64,000 bases of DNA from contig JALWLD010000057.1 in the NCBI GenBank assembly GCA_027081115.1, forward strand, positions 360,497-424,496, written 5' to 3'. The notes below the pieces were generated by a model. That model saw nothing but the letters and a program-made list of their open reading frames with translations, was not told the origin of the DNA and did not search any database. Below are positions 45,921 through 54,403 of the stretch, piece by piece. Source of the DNA: Sulfurovum sp. (lineage in GTDB: Bacteria; Campylobacterota; Campylobacteria; Campylobacterales; Sulfurovaceae). Positions within the stretch are counted from its first letter, which is position 1; each line of letters begins with the position of its first letter. The translations under genes were made by a program, and so were the position numbers.

Positions 45921-45981
45921 GATCCCCTATAAATAAGACTATTTAACTCCTATTTAAAATCCTCTATGCTATACTAGTGTT

Positions 45982-47382
45982 ATGATGAAAGAAAAAACGA
46001 CAATAAAAGATCTATTGGAAGCTTCTGAAGGTAAAAAATTACTCTTTCTTGGAAAAGAGGGAATGTTTACAGCTAAAGAAGTAGAGCGTTTTTTAAAAAA
46101 GTATAAAATAACTATGACCGCCGATCTTGAAGAGGATGTTGTAGCTGTAGTGGAACATCACAGACTCAACCCTGTGGAAGAAGATATCTCAAACGAAGCT
46201 TACGATAGCAAGCTTCCACTTTTTAAACTGGCTGAGTTTGAACAACTACTCTCTGGAGAGATCAATGATGATGAACTCCTTATGGGAATCAAACTGACCA
46301 ATGATCAGGAGCGTATTTACCGCCTTCTTGGTAATGAAAGTATCTCAGATGCACTGTTTGTCAAACTGCTTCGATTGTATGAGTGGGATGATGAAGAGGA
46401 AGACAGTAGGGATGACAGAGATGTCATTATGTATACGTTAAGCCGTTATATTGATATTAAACCCAATGAACAGGATCTGCTCTACTCTTACCTTACTTTA
46501 CGCCGTTTGGCAACGGAAGCAACAGACCCTAGACTTCTGGAAGCACTTATAGGATTTCCTAATTTTGATTTTTTGGTACGGGGGAAAGAGAAGATCACAC
46601 TTCGAGAGACTATTGCCAGAAATCCCCATATTGATAGAGAGACTATACAAAAACTACTCTCTTTTAGAGACCTGAAGGTCAATGCCTCACTTTGTGCAAA
46701 TGGGGCTACTCCTTTGGAGACACTCCAGCATTTTGCCAAGAGTGAAGATAAAAGAGTACTACTTTACCTCTCAAGCAATAGAAAGATCGATCAAAATATC
46801 TTTGAGAAACTTTTGGAAAAAAATGAAGAGGTAGTCCATGAGCTTCTTCGTGTACAAGATATCGGTACAGAACGTTTGGAAGCTATAGAAAACAGAGGTT
46901 TTGATGTATCACTCTATGCTGTACTCGGAGCGAACAGACACCTCTGTGCAGAGGTGCTCAATACGTTACTCCAGAGCGAGAATACTGCCCTGGTCTCATA
47001 CCTCAGTGCCAATGATCAGTTAAGTGAGGAGATACTTACGTCTATCTATGCACGTAATATTGAGGAGAGTTATACTTTTTTAGCTGGCAACCCTTCTTCA
47101 CCCACAGAGTTATTGGAAGCACTGTATGCCAAAGAGCGTAAAGATATATTTATCTCTTTGGCTCAGAACCCTTCTACCCCTGAAAAGATACTTAGAATAC
47201 TTTTTGAGAAAGAAGATCTGGAGATCAACAGAGGTTTGGCAACCAACGCCTCTTTACCGTTGGAATTTTTGGAACATTTGAAGATAGATACCCGTTTACA
47301 GAATGAATTGGCGGAGAACCCCGTACTCATTAAAGAATATGAGACTGTGTTGGATTATGATAAAGAAGCGGTACAATTTTGA
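45982..47382 (+). CDS. LRV/HEAT-like repeat protein
   Basis: 466 aa, no signal peptide. The C-terminal two thirds consist of about 24-residue helical repeats of the leucine-rich-repeat-variant type, for example LAGNPSSPTELLEALYAKER and LAQNPSTPEKILRILFEKED. These repeats bind proteins or nucleic acids. The acidic N-terminal part has no recognised domain. It lies 58 bp before a MoxR-type ATPase and probably works with it, since AAA+ proteins of this class often have a repeat-protein partner; this is inference. Confidence 0.72.
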   Translation: MMKEKTTIKDLLEASEGKKLLFLGKEGMFTAKEVERFLKKYKITMTADLEEDVVAVVEHHRLNPVEEDISNEAYDSKLPLFKLAEFEQLLSGEINDDELLMGIKLTNDQERIYRLLGNESISDALFVKLLRLYEWDDEEEDSRDDRDVIMYTLSRYIDIKPNEQDLLYSYLTLRRLATEATDPRLLEALIGFPNFDFLVRGKEKITLRETIARNPHIDRETIQKLLSFRDLKVNASLCANGATPLETLQHFAKSEDKRVLLYLSSNRKIDQNIFEKLLEKNEEVVHELLRVQDIGTERLEAIENRGFDVSLYAVLGANRHLCAEVLNTLLQSENTALVSYLSANDQLSEEILTSIYARNIEESYTFLAGNPSSPTELLEALYAKERKDIFISLAQNPSTPEKILRILFEKEDLEINRGLATNASLPLEFLEHLKIDTRLQNELAENPVLIKEYETVLDYDKEAVQF

Positions 47383-47440
47383 TTTGGAATTTAAATACGT
47401 GTAGGGTGGGAAATCTCACTCTATGTGATATAGAAGGAAT

Positions 47441-48448
47441 ATGATGAAAGCATCAAACATAACTAAAGTGGTAAGTAGCCTTATCGATAGAAAACTGCCA
47501 GTCTTTATCTGGGGTGCACCGGGAATTGGAAAATCCTCTATTGTAAAGCAGATAGCAAAAGAGAAAGAGTTGGAGTTTCTTGATCTTCGTTTATCACTTT
47601 TGGACCCTACCGATCTCAAAGGTATACCGTTCTTTAATGCGGAGACCAAAGAGGGTGTTTGGGCAAAGCCGAGTTTTTTACCTTCAGAAAAGGGTTCTAA
47701 AGGTATTTTATTTCTAGATGAGATAAATACAGCACCACCAGCGGTACAGGCATCTGCCTATCAGCTTATTTTAGACAGAAGGGTAGGTGAGTATGAACTC
47801 CCTGAAGGGTGGAGTATTATCGCTGCGGGTAATCGCGAAAATGATCGTGGTGTGGTCTATAAAATGCCACCACCACTTGCCAACCGTTTTGTGCATTTTG
47901 AAATGGAAGTGGACTTTAATGACTGGAAAACATGGGCATATTCTGCAAAGATAGATGCTTCAATCATTGGATATTTGGCCTATGATAAGTCAATGATTTT
48001 TACTTTTGATGCTACCTCTAATGAAAAATCTTTTGCTACACCCCGGTCATGGGAATATGTAGACAGTATTGTCAAATCCGGTATAGAGAGCGAATTGATA
48101 TTAGATAGTATCAGTGGAGCAGTTGGGCGTGAAGCAGCTATAGGGTACCTGAGTTTCAAAAAAGTGATGAAAGATCTTCCGGACCTCAATACCATACTTG
48201 ATGGTACCTTGGTTGAGCTGGAAGAAGAAGATTCAAAAGTGATGATGGCGCTTGTTATCGGTCTTGTCAATGCCCTTTTGGAAAACAGCAGTGATAATGC
48301 CATCAATAATGTCTTGAAGTTCTCTTTAACACTGCCTGGAGAGTTCTCCATCATGCTGGTAAAAGATATGCAGGAAAATGAGATCGATGTCGAGGGTTCT
48401 TCGGAGTGGGCTGAGTGGGTAAGAAAATTTGCTTACCTCTTGGCGTAA
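47441..48448 (+). CDS. MoxR-type AAA+ ATPase
   Basis: 335 aa. Walker A GAPGIGKSS (about residues 25-33), Walker B ILFLDEINTAP, sensor 1 IIAAGNREND, and PPPLANRFVHFEM with the Arg finger. Such ATPases act as chaperones that load metals or assemble complexes, commonly with a VWA-domain partner encoded next to them. Here no VWA gene follows; the next gene (arsB) is on the other strand, and the only same-strand neighbour is the repeat protein. Confidence 0.88.
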   Translation: MMKASNITKVVSSLIDRKLPVFIWGAPGIGKSSIVKQIAKEKELEFLDLRLSLLDPTDLKGIPFFNAETKEGVWAKPSFLPSEKGSKGILFLDEINTAPPAVQASAYQLILDRRVGEYELPEGWSIIAAGNRENDRGVVYKMPPPLANRFVHFEMEVDFNDWKTWAYSAKIDASIIGYLAYDKSMIFTFDATSNEKSFATPRSWEYVDSIVKSGIESELILDSISGAVGREAAIGYLSFKKVMKDLPDLNTILDGTLVELEEEDSKVMMALVIGLVNALLENSSDNAINNVLKFSLTLPGEFSIMLVKDMQENEIDVEGSSEWAEWVRKFAYLLA

Positions 48449-48502
48449 ATATATTTTTTTCTACACAGTAAAAAATACTTTAAAGGTTTAAAGAGCTCTA
48501 CG

Positions 48503-48526
48503 GTTAGGGTTTAGAGTAACCCTAAC
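48503..48526 (-). terminator. Hairpin at the end of arsB
   Basis: Stem GTTAGGGTT / AACCCTAAC with a six-base loop, overlapping the arsB stop codon; it may terminate both convergent transcripts. Confidence 0.5.
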
Positions 48527-49773
48527 AATGCTACAAATAATACCGGCGGTGTAATGACCAGTCCTACTTTCATATATTCTCCCCAACCTATTTTTACACC
48601 TTTTTGTGCAAGTACATGTAACCACAGCAGTGTGGCCAATGAACCAATAGGGGTCATTTTAGGACCGAGGTTGGAGCCGAGTATATTGGCATAGACCAGT
48701 GCTTCATTGCCTACATAACCCACTTTGTCAATGGCAATGTCCATGATCATAATGGTTGGCATATTGTTCATGACGGCAGAGATAAGCCCAGAGAGGAAAC
48801 CGGTACCAATGATGGCTACGGCTTCTCCCTGATGGGAGAGAGTCTCTATCCATGAAGCAATAACATCTGTCAATCCGGCATTTTTAAGACCGTAAACAAC
48901 TACATAGAGCCCAATACTGAACCATACAACCTGCCAAGGTGCTTCCTTAATGGTTTGCATGGGTTTAACGGCCTTATAGCTGTTTGCAATGGCAAGGAAG
49001 AGCAAAGCACCACCCAGTGCAAATACTGAGATAGGCAGATCATAATGATCACCTATGAAATAGCCGACCATCAACAGTGCAAGAAAAAACCAACTGATCT
49101 TGAACATGGTCTGGTTTTTAATGACAGAGGCAGGTTCAGGTAGTTCTGATACATCCACTGTTAAAGGTATGTCTTTACGAAAATAGAACCATAAAATGGC
49201 TATAGATGCTACAATACTTAAAAGGTTTGGCAGGAACATATGTTTGGCATACTCCACAAAACCTATGTTAAAGTATCCTGCTGTCACTATGTTGGTCAGG
49301 TTGGAGATGACCAGAGGGTTGGATGCCGAGTCTCCTATGAATCCTCCTGCCATAAGAAAGGCAAAGATAGCCAGAGGTTTCATCTTGAGGTATTTCATTT
49401 TGGCCAGTAAAATAGGAGTGAGGATGAGTGCTGCTCCGTCATTGGCAAAGAAAGCTGCTACCAGAGCACCAAGAAGAAGAATGTAGATGAACATCTTATT
49501 CCCGCTGCCTCCACTTAGTTTTGCCATTTTAATGGCAGCCCATTCAAAGAAGCCGATCTCATCGAGAACCATTGAGAGGATGATAATACCGATGAATGCC
49601 AGTGTAGCATCCCAGACGATATCTATAACGGTGATGACATCCTGAAAGCTTACCACTCCAATAATGAGTGCTACAATAGCTGCTATGACTGTTGTTGTTC
49701 CTATCTGCAACCCTTTGGGTTGCCAGATGACAAATATCAGGGTAATAAGAAAGAGGGCAGAGGCGAGGAACAT
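48511..49773 (-). CDS. arsB: Arsenite efflux permease ArsB
   Basis: 420 aa, about 11-12 membrane helices. The N-terminus LITLIFVIWQPKGLQIG and the stretch LDEIGFFEWAAIKMAKLSGG match the E. coli ArsB family closely. It exports As(III)/Sb(III) with proton motive force. It is the last gene of arsC - small Cys protein - arsB; the ATG abuts the stop of the 84-aa gene. Controlled probably from the palindrome at 50473 by the ArsR encoded at 51230. Confidence 0.93.
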   Translation of the reverse strand: MFLASALFLITLIFVIWQPKGLQIGTTTVIAAIVALIIGVVSFQDVITVIDIVWDATLAFIGIIILSMVLDEIGFFEWAAIKMAKLSGGSGNKMFIYILLLGALVAAFFANDGAALILTPILLAKMKYLKMKPLAIFAFLMAGGFIGDSASNPLVISNLTNIVTAGYFNIGFVEYAKHMFLPNLLSIVASIAILWFYFRKDIPLTVDVSELPEPASVIKNQTMFKISWFFLALLMVGYFIGDHYDLPISVFALGGALLFLAIANSYKAVKPMQTIKEAPWQVVWFSIGLYVVVYGLKNAGLTDVIASWIETLSHQGEAVAIIGTGFLSGLISAVMNNMPTIMIMDIAIDKVGYVGNEALVYANILGSNLGPKMTPIGSLATLLWLHVLAQKGVKIGWGEYMKVGLVITPPVLFVALLGLL

Positions 49774-50027
49774 TAGTTGACTACCTTCGATCTTGCAAGT
49801 GCAGCTTCTATCTCTTCTTTGCTCACCTCTCCTGAGAGGTCAAGATGTACTTCTCCATCTTCTCCTGAGACTTCCATGTTAGAGATCTTCTTTTTGGTCT
49901 CATCTGTCATGCAGTCACATGAACCGGTTTTGCAGTTTTCTACCATGGTTATAATATTTTTCTTCTCTACTGCACCGGTAAAAGCGATCTTCACGCCATC
50001 ATTTGTTTTAAATACATTTTTATTCAT
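49773..50027 (-). CDS. Small Cys-containing protein of the arsenic operon
   Basis: 84 aa, soluble, with a Cys cluster NCKTGSCDCM in the middle that could bind As(III) or another thiophilic metal, and a helical acidic C-terminus. It overlaps arsC by 4 bp and touches arsB, so it is fully embedded in the operon. It does not look like ArsD, whose Cys pairs have a different context. A metallochaperone role handing As(III) to ArsB is a possibility. Confidence 0.65.
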   Translation of the reverse strand: MNKNVFKTNDGVKIAFTGAVEKKNIITMVENCKTGSCDCMTDETKKKISNMEVSGEDGEVHLDLSGEVSKEEIEAALARSKVVN

Positions 50028-50425
50028 TTTAGTTCCTTCGTAATAGTAGGCAATAGTTCTTTTTTGATCTTTGTAAGTGTATCCTGAAATGCTTCATATG
50101 CTTTTCCATCTGGATCTTCAAAAGAGATATGCAGTGTTTTGACAGCTTTAGGGAACATTGGACAGGTCTCTTTCGCATGGTCACAGACGGTTACTATAAG
50201 ATCATAGTGATTCTCCAGTACGGTATTGATGGTTTTGGAATGATAGGTATCTTTCCATATTCCCGCCTCTTCGAGTACACGTTTGGCATTAGGATTGACC
50301 CTGCCTGATGCTCTTACTCCGGAAGAGTCTGCCTCAATACCGTCAAGTTCTGCGTTGATGAGTGCTTCTGCAATGATACTTCTGCAAGAGTTTCCCGTAC
50401 AGAGTATGAGTACTTTTTTATCCAT
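50024..50425 (-). CDS. arsC: Arsenate reductase ArsC (thioredoxin-coupled, LMW phosphatase fold)
   Basis: 133 aa. P-loop CTGNSCR (CX5R) at the N-terminus and the redox pair in VTVCDHAKETCPMF, so all three cysteines of the thioredoxin-dependent class are present. It reduces As(V) to As(III) for export by ArsB. First gene of the minus-strand ars operon, with the inverted repeat 50473-50500 upstream. Confidence 0.93.
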   Translation of the reverse strand: MDKKVLILCTGNSCRSIIAEALINAELDGIEADSSGVRASGRVNPNAKRVLEEAGIWKDTYHSKTINTVLENHYDLIVTVCDHAKETCPMFPKAVKTLHISFEDPDGKAYEAFQDTLTKIKKELLPTITKELK

Positions 50426-50472
50426 AAATTTATTCCTGAATTTTATTTTAAGGTAGTATAGCAGAAGAATTT

Positions 50473-50500
50473 TAATACATCAAGATATATTGATGTATTA
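50473..50500. promoter_or_regulatory. Perfect inverted repeat, probable ArsR operator
   Basis: TAATACATCAA - six bases - TTGATGTATTA: an 11-bp perfect inverted repeat containing ATCAA-N6-TTGAT, a pattern known for ArsR-type repressors. It lies between arsC and the divergent VOC gene and could control both. The arsR gene is at 51230. Confidence 0.72.
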
Positions 50501-50588
50501 TTTTGGATAAAAATAAATAAAGTGCTCAGAAAAATACATAGTTACTGCACAGAGTTACAGTATCCTATAAAAAAGGAGATATATTCCC

Positions 50589-50966
50589 ATGGCAATTACA
50601 TTAAATCATACAATCATCAATGCCAGAGACAATGTACTCTCAGCACAATTTTATGAACGGATTTTTGGTTTTACCTTTATACAGGAGTGGGGACACTTTG
50701 CAGTATTGAAAGTGAACGATACTTTAACCTTTGATTTCTTGAGTAAAGAGAGATTTTCAAAACAGCATTATGCCTTTAAAGTCTCTGAGAAAGAATTTGA
50801 TGAAATATATGAACGGGTTAAAGAGGACAATATAGTTTATGGCAGTGACCCTTACGATAGGGAAAATATGAAGATAAATCATCATAATGGAGGAAGAGGT
50901 GTCTATTTCTCCGATCCAGATGGGCATATTCTGGAGATCATTACTAAAGATTATGTGTTAGATTGA
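50589..50966 (+). CDS. VOC-superfamily protein (glyoxalase-like)
   Basis: 125 aa with paired beta-alpha-beta-beta-beta modules: NHTIINARDNVLSAQFYERIFGF at the start and YFSDPDGHILEIIT at the end. Metal ligands may be the first His and the last Glu. Some VOC proteins near ars genes are C-As lyases (ArsI), but the Cys residues needed for that are absent (no Cys seen), so it is more likely a generic resistance or dioxygenase-like protein. Confidence 0.8.
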   Translation: MAITLNHTIINARDNVLSAQFYERIFGFTFIQEWGHFAVLKVNDTLTFDFLSKERFSKQHYAFKVSEKEFDEIYERVKEDNIVYGSDPYDRENMKINHHNGGRGVYFSDPDGHILEIITKDYVLD

Positions 50967-50994
50967 TAAATTCAATGTAATGAAAGGATATGTT

Positions 50995-51202
50995 ATGTTT
51001 TTTGTAAAAAAGGAAGAGATGTACCCAAACTGTAGAGAAGATAGAAGAAGAATTGAAAAAAAATGGAGCTACAACAGCACTTGAAGATATAAAAAGAAAA
51101 ATGGAAAACCCCGGATGTGCCTGTGAGATACTTAACCCCAGCGGTAGATGCTGTCTGGGAGATGTTAGTAAGGTGATCAAAACATTGCGTACAGATATGT
51201 AA
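50995..51202 (+). pseudogene. Frameshifted small Cys-rich protein with NPSGRCCLGD motif
   Basis: AAAGGA then ATG at 50995 opens a frame (MFFVKKEE) that stops early. Removing one A from the A6 run at 51006-51011 joins it to a frame that continues to TAA 51200-51202, giving about 68 aa with KRCTQTVEKIEEEL...NPGCACEILNPSGRCCLGDVSK. The Cys pattern (CxC...CC) looks like a small [2Fe-2S] or metal-binding protein. Possible explanations are a real mutation, programmed slippage, or a sequencing error in the homopolymer. It is in the ars cluster between the VOC gene and arsR. Confidence 0.6.
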
Positions 51203-51229
51203 GGAAAGATATATTTTATCTTTATCCTC

Positions 51230-51538
51230 TTATTTGGTACATCCAGCTTTTAATTTGGGAATATCCATCTCCAGATATGAGATCTCTTTAAGTACATTTT
51301 GTCGGAAAGTATCAAGGGGTGAGCGGATGGAGTAGTAGGCCCAGCGACCTTTTCTTTCTACTTTTAGGAACCCCGCTTCTTTAAGGATCTTGAGATGGCG
51401 TGAGATACGGGATTGGATCATTCCAAAGGAAGATTCTATATCACAGACACACACCGCACCGTTTTCATCTATGAATCGCAATATGGTCAGTCTTGTTTCA
51501 TCGTTCAGTGCTCCGATGCTTTTTAAAAATGTTTTCAT
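51230..51538 (-). CDS. arsR: ArsR-family repressor
   Basis: 102 aa winged helix. DETRLTILRFIDENGAVCVCDIE carries the CxC of As(III)-sensing ArsR in the alpha-3 helix, followed by the recognition region GMIQSRISRHLKILKEAG and wing RKGRWAYYSI. It should release DNA on binding As(III). Its likely target is the palindrome at 50473. It lies 12 bp after the 51551 gene on the same strand, so it might also be transcribed with the transporter operon. Confidence 0.9.
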   Translation of the reverse strand: MKTFLKSIGALNDETRLTILRFIDENGAVCVCDIESSFGMIQSRISRHLKILKEAGFLKVERKGRWAYYSIRSPLDTFRQNVLKEISYLEMDIPKLKAGCTK

Positions 51539-51550
51539 AGATGTATCTTC

Positions 51551-51922
51551 TTAGGATGCAGGCTTATTTCTGAATTTGACACGGTTCTGCTCTTTGTCGA
51601 TCTTGAAGAGGAAATCTTCCCATACATATGTCTGGTTTGTATCGGGTAGCAGTTCTAGTTTTTGAATAAAGTCTGCTTCTTCTTTTTCTTTATAAAAAAA
51701 AGCACCAAAGATATCATTGGTATCTGTGTCATGCGTTTCAGAGATCTCATAAGCAGTCTCCGGAAGAATAGCAGGTACCCAGCCTCGTTCTATGGCTTTT
51801 TGTTCTACAACTACCACTTTGTCAGGATATTTGTTTATCTGTACATCGTCAAAGTATAGTGTAAGTATGAAGTAGATACTCACAATGAAGAGTATCATGC
51901 TGATAATGAGTTTTTTGATCAT
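51551..51922 (-). CDS. Hypothetical membrane-anchored protein
   Basis: 123 aa with one N-terminal membrane helix (KLIISMILFIVSIYFILTLY) and an extracytoplasmic part with ERGWVPAILPETAYEISETHDTDTND. Family not recognised. It sits 8 bp after the permease gene of the zinc-type importer, in the same direction, so it is probably co-expressed with it. Confidence 0.65.
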   Translation of the reverse strand: MIKKLIISMILFIVSIYFILTLYFDDVQINKYPDKVVVVEQKAIERGWVPAILPETAYEISETHDTDTNDIFGAFFYKEKEEADFIQKLELLPDTNQTYVWEDFLFKIDKEQNRVKFRNKPAS

Positions 51923-51930
51923 GTCTGTCC

Positions 51931-52749
51931 TTATAGTTTGTTTTTGTATAGGAGTAAAAAGAGTCCCAGTGAAGCTGCTGAGACTAAAATAATAGATGCT
52001 CCCGAGGTGAGGTTATAGGTATAAGAGAACCAAAGCCCTGCCAGTGTAAAGAGGGTGGCAATGATGCCAGAGATGACCATCATACTGAGTAGGGATGTAG
52101 AGAGTTTCTCTGCAATATAGACCGGTATGGTCAGCATGGCTATGACAAGTATAAGTCCTACCACTTTTATGGCTACTACCACGGTAAGTGCAGAGAGTAT
52201 GAGTATGAGGGTGTAGAAGAACTTTACGTTCACTCCTCTGAGTTTTGCATACTCACTGTCATAAGAAACTGCCAAAATATCTCTGTACCAAAAGGTAGTA
52301 ACAAAGATGATGAGCGCAAGCAGAACAGTCATAAAGTAGATGTCTTCTTGGCTTACTGCCAAGATAGACCCAAAGAGATAAGACATCATATCGACATTGT
52401 ATCCGGGTGTCAGGTCAATAAATATAACTCCTATAGCCATACCTACAGCCCAGATAAGACCAATGAAGGTATCCATTCTGTGGCGTTTGTGCATGGTTAG
52501 TGAGGCGATGAGTATAGCGGCAGCTACAGCAAAAAGAGAAGCACCTAAAAAGATAGGGAAGCCAAAATATACAGCCATACCAATGCCACCATAAGAGGCA
52601 TGTGCCATGCCTCCAGCAAGGAAGACCATACGGTTGACCACAATAAGAGAACCAATAATCCCTGCAGCAAAGCTAACCAGTATACCTGCGATGAGTGCAT
52701 GTTGGACAAAATCATAAGAGAGTGCTTCTATCATTTCTGCTTCTTCCAA
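51931..52749 (-). CDS. Metal ABC transporter permease (ZnuB/MntB family)
   Basis: 272 aa, about eight membrane helices, with the family motif GGMAHASYGGIGMAVYFG at the first loops and AIKVVGLILVIAMLTIPV near the end. Imports Zn or Mn together with the ATPase and binding protein upstream. Overlaps the ATPase gene by 19 bp. Confidence 0.88.
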   Translation of the reverse strand: MEEAEMIEALSYDFVQHALIAGILVSFAAGIIGSLIVVNRMVFLAGGMAHASYGGIGMAVYFGFPIFLGASLFAVAAAILIASLTMHKRHRMDTFIGLIWAVGMAIGVIFIDLTPGYNVDMMSYLFGSILAVSQEDIYFMTVLLALIIFVTTFWYRDILAVSYDSEYAKLRGVNVKFFYTLILILSALTVVVAIKVVGLILVIAMLTIPVYIAEKLSTSLLSMMVISGIIATLFTLAGLWFSYTYNLTSGASIILVSAASLGLFLLLYKNKL

Positions 52750-53543
52750 ACTGCTTTTCCACTCTCTTGTTCACATGTGCCACAGCCATCGGATCCTAGC
52801 ATTTGAAGTAACTCTATTTCACAGAAATGCTCTTCATCTCCATGTGTATGGAAAGTGGACCTTTTATCGGAAATATCATGGTAAGAGAGTCTTTTATTGA
52901 TGTGTGCTACTTTGTTTGCATACTCCAGTATGACTGAGATATCATGAGAAACCACCACAATAGTAATATGTTTATTTAAGAGTTTGAGAAGTTCATACAC
53001 CTCTTTTTGTCCTTTGATATCAATACTTGATGTAGGTTCATCAAGTATAAGTATTCTTGGGTGGGCACAGAGTGCTCTAGCTATCATGACCCTTTGTCTT
53101 TGACCACCAGAGAGTGAGCCTATTTTGACATGTGCATATGTTTCCATACCTACTTGGGCAAGGGCACCCATGGCACAGGCAACTTCATCTTTACCGTAAC
53201 CAAAGAGAGGCATTTTCTCTCCTACATGTCCCATAAGTACTACTTCAATGACCTTGATGGGAAAATCTGTGTTTACGTTGGTGTTTTGTGGTACATAACC
53301 GATGAGTGAAAGGTTTTTTGATGGTCTCTGTCCAAAAACTTTGACAGAACCTTTTTTTGCTTTTTTCAAACCGAGTATGAGTTTGAGTAAGGTAGACTTT
53401 CCTCCACCATTGGGCCCAATGATAGCAAGGAAATCTCCTTCCTCGACAGATAAGTTTATATTTTCTAATATTAGATCACTGTCATAAGAGAAATAGACCC
53501 CTTCAATATCGATAACCGTGGGCTTAGTGTCCAGCAATGGCAT
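52731..53543 (-). CDS. Metal ABC transporter ATPase with Cys-rich tail
   Basis: 270 aa. Walker A IGPNGGGKST, Q-loop GYVPQNTN, signature GSLSGGQRQRV, Walker B ILILDEPTSSID. The C-terminal tail is unusual: a His/Glu/Cys segment (FHTHGDEEHFCEIEL and GSDGCGTCEQ) that could bind the transported metal or sense it. Overlaps the binding-protein gene by 20 bp; the ATG at 53543 is the first possible start and an inner start is not excluded. Confidence 0.86.
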   Translation of the reverse strand: MPLLDTKPTVIDIEGVYFSYDSDLILENINLSVEEGDFLAIIGPNGGGKSTLLKLILGLKKAKKGSVKVFGQRPSKNLSLIGYVPQNTNVNTDFPIKVIEVVLMGHVGEKMPLFGYGKDEVACAMGALAQVGMETYAHVKIGSLSGGQRQRVMIARALCAHPRILILDEPTSSIDIKGQKEVYELLKLLNKHITIVVVSHDISVILEYANKVAHINKRLSYHDISDKRSTFHTHGDEEHFCEIELLQMLGSDGCGTCEQESGKAVWKKQK

Positions 53544-54384
53544 GGGCTATCTTTATGAGGTTTTCTGACCAGTTCTCTGCTAGAGGGGAGACCTTGATCA
53601 CTTCTATGTGTAGTTCAGAGGCCATGACTTGTGCCATAGTGTCTGAAAATTCAGGTTGTGTGAAGATGGCTTTTATCTTCTCTTCTTTGGCTTCTTTAAT
53701 AAGCTGGATCAACTCTTTGGGTTTGGGACTTTTCCCTTCTATCTCCACTGCAACCTGTGTCAGACCGTATGCATGTGCAAAATAACCCCAAGATGGGTGA
53801 AAGACCATGAATTTGGCATCATTGTGCATATTGGAAAGGATTTCTCTTATCTGTTTGTCTGTGGCTTTGATGTTATCTAGAAAAGTTTCATAATTTGTTT
53901 TATAATAAGCTTTATTTTCAGGATCTGCTTTCATAAGCGCACTATAGATATGTTGTGCAATGATCTCAACATTTTTTGGATCGGTCCATATATGAGGGTC
54001 TTTATTTCGCTTTGTTGCATCTATATCTTTGTGCTGAGCATCATGCTTGTGATGTTTTGAGTTGATGGCTCTTTTCTCAATACCTACAGTTAAGTCGACA
54101 ATTTGCATGTGGTTATTGAGTGACTTGAACTTTTCCAGCCAGATACTTTCAAATTCCACACCAATGGCAAAATAGAGTTGTGCTTTTGCTATATCTTTCA
54201 TCTGTGACGGTTTTGGTTCATAGGTATGTGGAGAGTTACCGGGGAGTACCATCAGAGAGACAGAGACTTTCTCTCCACCAATGGCTTTGACAAAGGTCTG
54301 TTCCGGTAAAATACTGACCACAGCATTGATATTTGCCAATATAAAAGTGTTTAGAAGCAGTGTTAAAAAGAGTATTTTTTTCAT
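53524..54384 (-). CDS. Metal ABC transporter substrate-binding protein (ZnuA-like)
   Basis: 286 aa from the ATG at 54384 (signal peptide KKILFLTLLLNTFILA). Cluster A-I fold with metal-site His in GNSPHTYEPKPSQM, a His-rich loop (SKHHKHDAQHKD) as in ZnuA, HIWTDPKN, FHPSWGYFAH and EPEFS-like TQPEFSD. The His loop favours zinc over manganese; this is inference. First transporter gene of the set binding protein - ATPase - permease. Confidence 0.87.
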   Translation of the reverse strand: MKKILFLTLLLNTFILANINAVVSILPEQTFVKAIGGEKVSVSLMVLPGNSPHTYEPKPSQMKDIAKAQLYFAIGVEFESIWLEKFKSLNNHMQIVDLTVGIEKRAINSKHHKHDAQHKDIDATKRNKDPHIWTDPKNVEIIAQHIYSALMKADPENKAYYKTNYETFLDNIKATDKQIREILSNMHNDAKFMVFHPSWGYFAHAYGLTQVAVEIEGKSPKPKELIQLIKEAKEEKIKAIFTQPEFSDTMAQVMASELHIEVIKVSPLAENWSENLIKIAHAIAGH

Positions 54385-54403
54385 GAATGTGATTATATCC
54401 AAA

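Noticed and set aside
48511-49773. NhaD/SLC13-type transporter instead of ArsB
   Set aside because: The IWQPKGL and LDEIGFFEWAA stretches and the arsC neighbour match ArsB specifically.
50589-50966. ArsI C-As lyase for the VOC protein
   Set aside because: ArsI needs a Cys pair for organoarsenical binding; no Cys is present in this protein.
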